Source of the DNA: Muribaculaceae bacterium
GTDB taxonomy: Bacteria; Pseudomonadota; Alphaproteobacteria; Rs-D84
Direction: 5' to 3'
DNA: 17,103 bases
NCBI GenBank assembly: GCA_023665245.1
Contig: JAMPEH010000039.1
Location: 1 to 17,103 of the forward strand
Shown: positions 14,708-17,103 of the stretch, piece by piece
Position numbering within the stretch: position 1 is the first letter of the stretch
How the letters are laid out: each line of letters opens with the position of its first letter
Translations under genes and position numbers: made by a program
The notes under the pieces: model-generated
The model's database searches: none
Seen by the model: the letters and a program-made list of their open reading frames with translations, nothing else
What the model was told of the DNA's origin: nothing

Positions 14708-16526
14708 AAAAAATATGCAGGAATTAAAAAATAAATATCCCATAATTTATAATGCGATAAAGGATGTCTGTGCAGATGAGCTGTCTGATCTTGTGCATAT
14801 TGAGGATGCCCGCAAGGGAGGTCAGATTGTTGTATATCATGATAATGGAAATGATGTATATTTAAATTCAAAATATGACCCCGGAAATGAAGCGTTAAAG
14901 TACATGGAAGAAACCTTTGAAATGCAGAATGAAGCAGTATTGATGATGTGTGGTTTGTCAAATGGTTATTATATTAGGGAACATATGAAGCATACGAAGG
15001 GGAATACAAAATGTATTGTGTTTGAGCCAAGCTTAGATATTTTTATACAGGTTGTTTTACATATTGATATATCAGATCTTATTAAATCGGAGCGGATATG
15101 CATTGTAGTAAAGAATATTAACATGGAGCTTTTTTCCATAGCAGCTGACAATTGGATTGATATGGGAAATAAGGATTTCAATAAGATAATAGTAGCACCA
15201 AAATATGTAGAATTATTTAATGAAGATTATGAGAAATTCAAACAAAATTGTATTGATAAGTATATAAAATTGTATTCAGTTGCAAACGCTGTGGTTGATT
15301 TTGGTACGAATGAAGTAATAAATGTGTTACATAATATGAAATATCTTATAGGTTGCCGTTGTGGAACCGAACTTAAGGGCAGGTTTCCAGAAAATTTGCC
15401 TGCAATTGTTGTATCTGCCGGACCATCTCTTGAAAAAAATGTTGCGTTGCTTAAAGATGCAAAAGGAAAAGCGTTTATATTTGTGGTTGATGCGGCTGTC
15501 TCTAAGGTAATGGAGCTTGGAATAAAGCCTGACGCAATAATATCTATTGACCCGAGAAAGCCTGTGGAGCAATTTGAATGTAAAGGAATAGATGAATTGC
15601 CTTTTTTTGTACATACGAATTCCAATACTCACGTTCTGAAGTATGTAAACTCGAATCATTTATTTTTCTTTTCATCGGATTCGATAATTTGGAATAATTT
15701 ATTTGACAAAATGGGGACGGAAATAGAAACGTTAAGCTTGGGTGGTTCTGTAGCAACGGCAGCCATAGCATGTCTGATTTCATGGGGGATAAAAAGAATC
15801 ATTTTAATTGGACAGGATCTTGCCTTCACGGGAAATCGTATGCATGTAGGGGAAGAAGCAATGGAAATTAATCATGAGGAAAATGCATATACGCATGTTA
15901 AAGATATTTATGGAAATGATATAATCACAAGTTGGATTTTTTATAATTATTTAAGATGGATAGAGGAAGCTGCGTTAATGCATAAGGATATTCATTTTAT
16001 TGATGCTACAGAAGGTGGTGCATTTAAGAATCATTGTGAACAAATGACACTCAAAGCTGCAATTGAAAGATATTGTACACAGGAATATAATATATCTGAC
16101 ATTTTGCTTTCTCTTCCAAGATTATTTGATGGCAGTCATTATCAGCTTATCATTGATGCCTTGGAAAAAATGAAAACGGATTTTAGGAACATGAGAAAGC
16201 AGTCAATAAATTGCAAGACCGATTGTTTAAAGGGAAAAAAAATAATTGAAAGCCGAACAGGAAATTTTAAAGAGCTTAAACAAATAAATAGAAATATTGT
16301 AAATACGGTGAATATGATAAAAGGTTCAGATGAATACGATTGTATATACAAATGGACAGCAAAATCGGAGCTTGATATGTTGAAATATAATAATGAGAAA
16401 AGTAATAGTGAGGAAGCGGCAATTCAACAATGTGAGAGAAATGCAAGATATTTTGCCGAATTAGCAAATGCGATGACGGAGCTTATTAAAATAGTTGATG
16501 AATGTATTGTACAGTTAAAACAGTGA
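14694..16526 (+). CDS. Maf-type flagellin glycosyltransferase (MptE-like / DUF115), copy 3
   Basis: A 610-residue Maf-family transferase, predicted cytoplasmic, moving a CMP-nonulosonate to flagellin Ser/Thr. Motifs: PAIVVSAGPSLEKN from about 236, SIDPRKP, FFFSSDSIIW, GGSVATAAIACL from about 349, then IGQDLAFTGNRMHVG. The charged helical C-terminal third ends in DECIVQLKQ, echoing DETIVQIKS of copy 1. It is the closest paralogue of copy 2. GGGAGAG precedes ATG 14694, and the start lies inside pseG, so the two are coupled. Because it stands between pseG and the CBS-nucleotidyltransferase, it may serve either Pse or a second sugar made by genes to the right; the sequence does not settle which. 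Confidence 0.9.
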   Translation: MTLYEKNMQELKNKYPIIYNAIKDVCADELSDLVHIEDARKGGQIVVYHDNGNDVYLNSKYDPGNEALKYMEETFEMQNEAVLMMCGLSNGYYIREHMKHTKGNTKCIVFEPSLDIFIQVVLHIDISDLIKSERICIVVKNINMELFSIAADNWIDMGNKDFNKIIVAPKYVELFNEDYEKFKQNCIDKYIKLYSVANAVVDFGTNEVINVLHNMKYLIGCRCGTELKGRFPENLPAIVVSAGPSLEKNVALLKDAKGKAFIFVVDAAVSKVMELGIKPDAIISIDPRKPVEQFECKGIDELPFFVHTNSNTHVLKYVNSNHLFFFSSDSIIWNNLFDKMGTEIETLSLGGSVATAAIACLISWGIKRIILIGQDLAFTGNRMHVGEEAMEINHEENAYTHVKDIYGNDIITSWIFYNYLRWIEEAALMHKDIHFIDATEGGAFKNHCEQMTLKAAIERYCTQEYNISDILLSLPRLFDGSHYQLIIDALEKMKTDFRNMRKQSINCKTDCLKGKKIIESRTGNFKELKQINRNIVNTVNMIKGSDEYDCIYKWTAKSELDMLKYNNEKSNSEEAAIQQCERNARYFAELANAMTELIKIVDECIVQLKQ

Positions 16527-16535
16527 GGTAGATGT

Positions 16536-17103
16536 ATGGATTACATGGATTATTGCATAGATGTATCTGTTACAATCAAGGATGCAATGAAGTGCATAGA
16601 AATGGTAAAGCCTAAAATCGTATTTCTTGTAGAGGGGAAGAAGCTTAAGGCATCCCTTACTGACGGCGATGTCAGAAGATTTTTACTTGCCGGTGGGGCA
16701 TTATCTGACCTTGCTATGGATGCAGGAAATAAAAAGACCCTTTATGCGGAAACCATGGCAGGGGCAATGGAGCTTTATCACCAGAAAAATTTTGTTGCCA
16801 TACCAATCGTAAATGATAAAAAAGAACTTACCGATATTTATATTGGTGAAAAAAGCCGGTTAGGAAAGCAGGAACCGTTAAATATACCGGTTGTGATTAA
16901 TGCGGGAGGAAAAGGAACCCGTCTTGAGCCATATACAAAAATCTTGCCGAAGCCGTTGATTCCTGTGGGCGATATGCCGATTATTGAGCATATTATGCAA
17001 AATTTTATTGAATATAGATGTGAGCAGTTTAGCATTATTGTAAATTATAAAAAGGATTTGATTAAGGCATATTTTTCAGAGTGTGAGCAAAGCTACAATA
17101 TTG
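16536..17103 (+). CDS. CBS-domain nucleotidyltransferase, N-terminal part (PtmE-like)
   Basis: The open frame runs off the right edge with 189 codons visible. Residues about 5-108 form a pair of CBS-like repeats (SVTIKDAMKCIE, SLTDGDVRRFLLAGG, AMELYHQKNFVAIPIVN). A nucleotidyltransferase (NTP_transferase) domain follows, with INAGGKGTRLEPYTKILPK at 121-139 and its G-G-x-G-T-R and catalytic-type lysine, then PLIPVGDMPIIEHIM. This order is that of PtmE, the glucosamine-1-phosphate guanylyltransferase of the Campylobacter legionaminic acid pathway, which makes GDP-linked precursors. Related enzymes act on other sugar phosphates, so the substrate is an inference. GAGG at 16525-16528 is 7 bases before ATG 16536, preferred over ATG 16532 in another frame, which has a spacing of only 3. 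The start is 9 bases after the maf3 stop. Confidence 0.85.
   Translation, partial: MDYMDYCIDVSVTIKDAMKCIEMVKPKIVFLVEGKKLKASLTDGDVRRFLLAGGALSDLAMDAGNKKTLYAETMAGAMELYHQKNFVAIPIVNDKKELTDIYIGEKSRLGKQEPLNIPVVINAGGKGTRLEPYTKILPKPLIPVGDMPIIEHIMQNFIEYRCEQFSIIVNYKKDLIKAYFSECEQSYNI

Noticed and set aside
14632..15783. Minus-strand open frames opposite maf3, including overlapping ones at 15227-15783
   Set aside because: Several overlap each other in different frames opposite a strongly supported gene. Similar antisense frames appear opposite maf2, as expected from shared codons.
1..17103. Mobile elements, CRISPR arrays, tRNA or rRNA genes
   Set aside because: No transposase-like protein, regularly spaced repeats or cloverleaf-type sequence was seen while reading through the window.

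Overview
The window reads as a flagellin glycosylation locus from a low-GC, motile Gram-positive of the class Clostridia, most likely a Lachnospiraceae member (Roseburia / Butyrivibrio / Eubacterium rectale type). The assignment rests on the AT-rich sequence, strong GGAGG-type ribosome binding sites, a flagellin C-terminus at the left edge, and large Maf-type (DUF115 / MptE-like) glycosyltransferases. Species cannot be fixed from the sequence alone. Every gene I accept is on the + strand. I see no tRNA, rRNA, IS element or CRISPR array.

Layout. (1) 1-148: the last 29 codons of flagellin and its intrinsic terminator. (2) 175-6716: a candidate promoter, a small acidic helical protein of unknown function, then maf1, a LicD-type phosphotransferase fused to a second transferase-like region, and maf2, closely packed or overlapping. 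(3) 6782-13188: a pseudaminic acid (Pse) block: pseB, a Pse-associated methylase, pseC, a second SAM methyltransferase, pseF, pseI and an ATP-grasp ligase. (4) 13239-13566: a 63-residue unknown protein with its own near-consensus promoter and terminator, splitting the operon. (5) 13625-16526: a new promoter, then pseG overlapping maf3. (6) 16536 to the right edge: the first 189 codons of a CBS-domain nucleotidyltransferase of the PtmE type, which may open a second sugar pathway (legionaminic acid or similar).

How the genes work together. PseB and PseC turn UDP-GlcNAc into the 4-amino sugar. PseG removes UDP, PseI condenses the product with phosphoenolpyruvate, and PseF makes the CMP-activated sugar. 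Maf proteins transfer such sugars to Ser/Thr of flagellin before export. The two methyltransferases, the ATP-grasp ligase and the LicD fusion are candidates for decorating the sugar or glycan. The N-acetyltransferase PseH, which should act between PseC and PseG, is not in the window. An ATP-grasp ligase is present instead, so the sugar may carry a non-acetyl N-acyl group, or pseH may lie elsewhere.

Several starts were moved inward from the longest open frame on ribosome-binding-site and promoter evidence: licD 2428, pseC 8458, pseF 10447, ATP-grasp 12214, the small gene 13314 and pseG 13679. The most unusual parts are the ATP-grasp / missing-PseH combination, the LicD fusion, and the small gene cassette whose promoter shares words with the pseG promoter and which is flanked by an 11-bp direct repeat.
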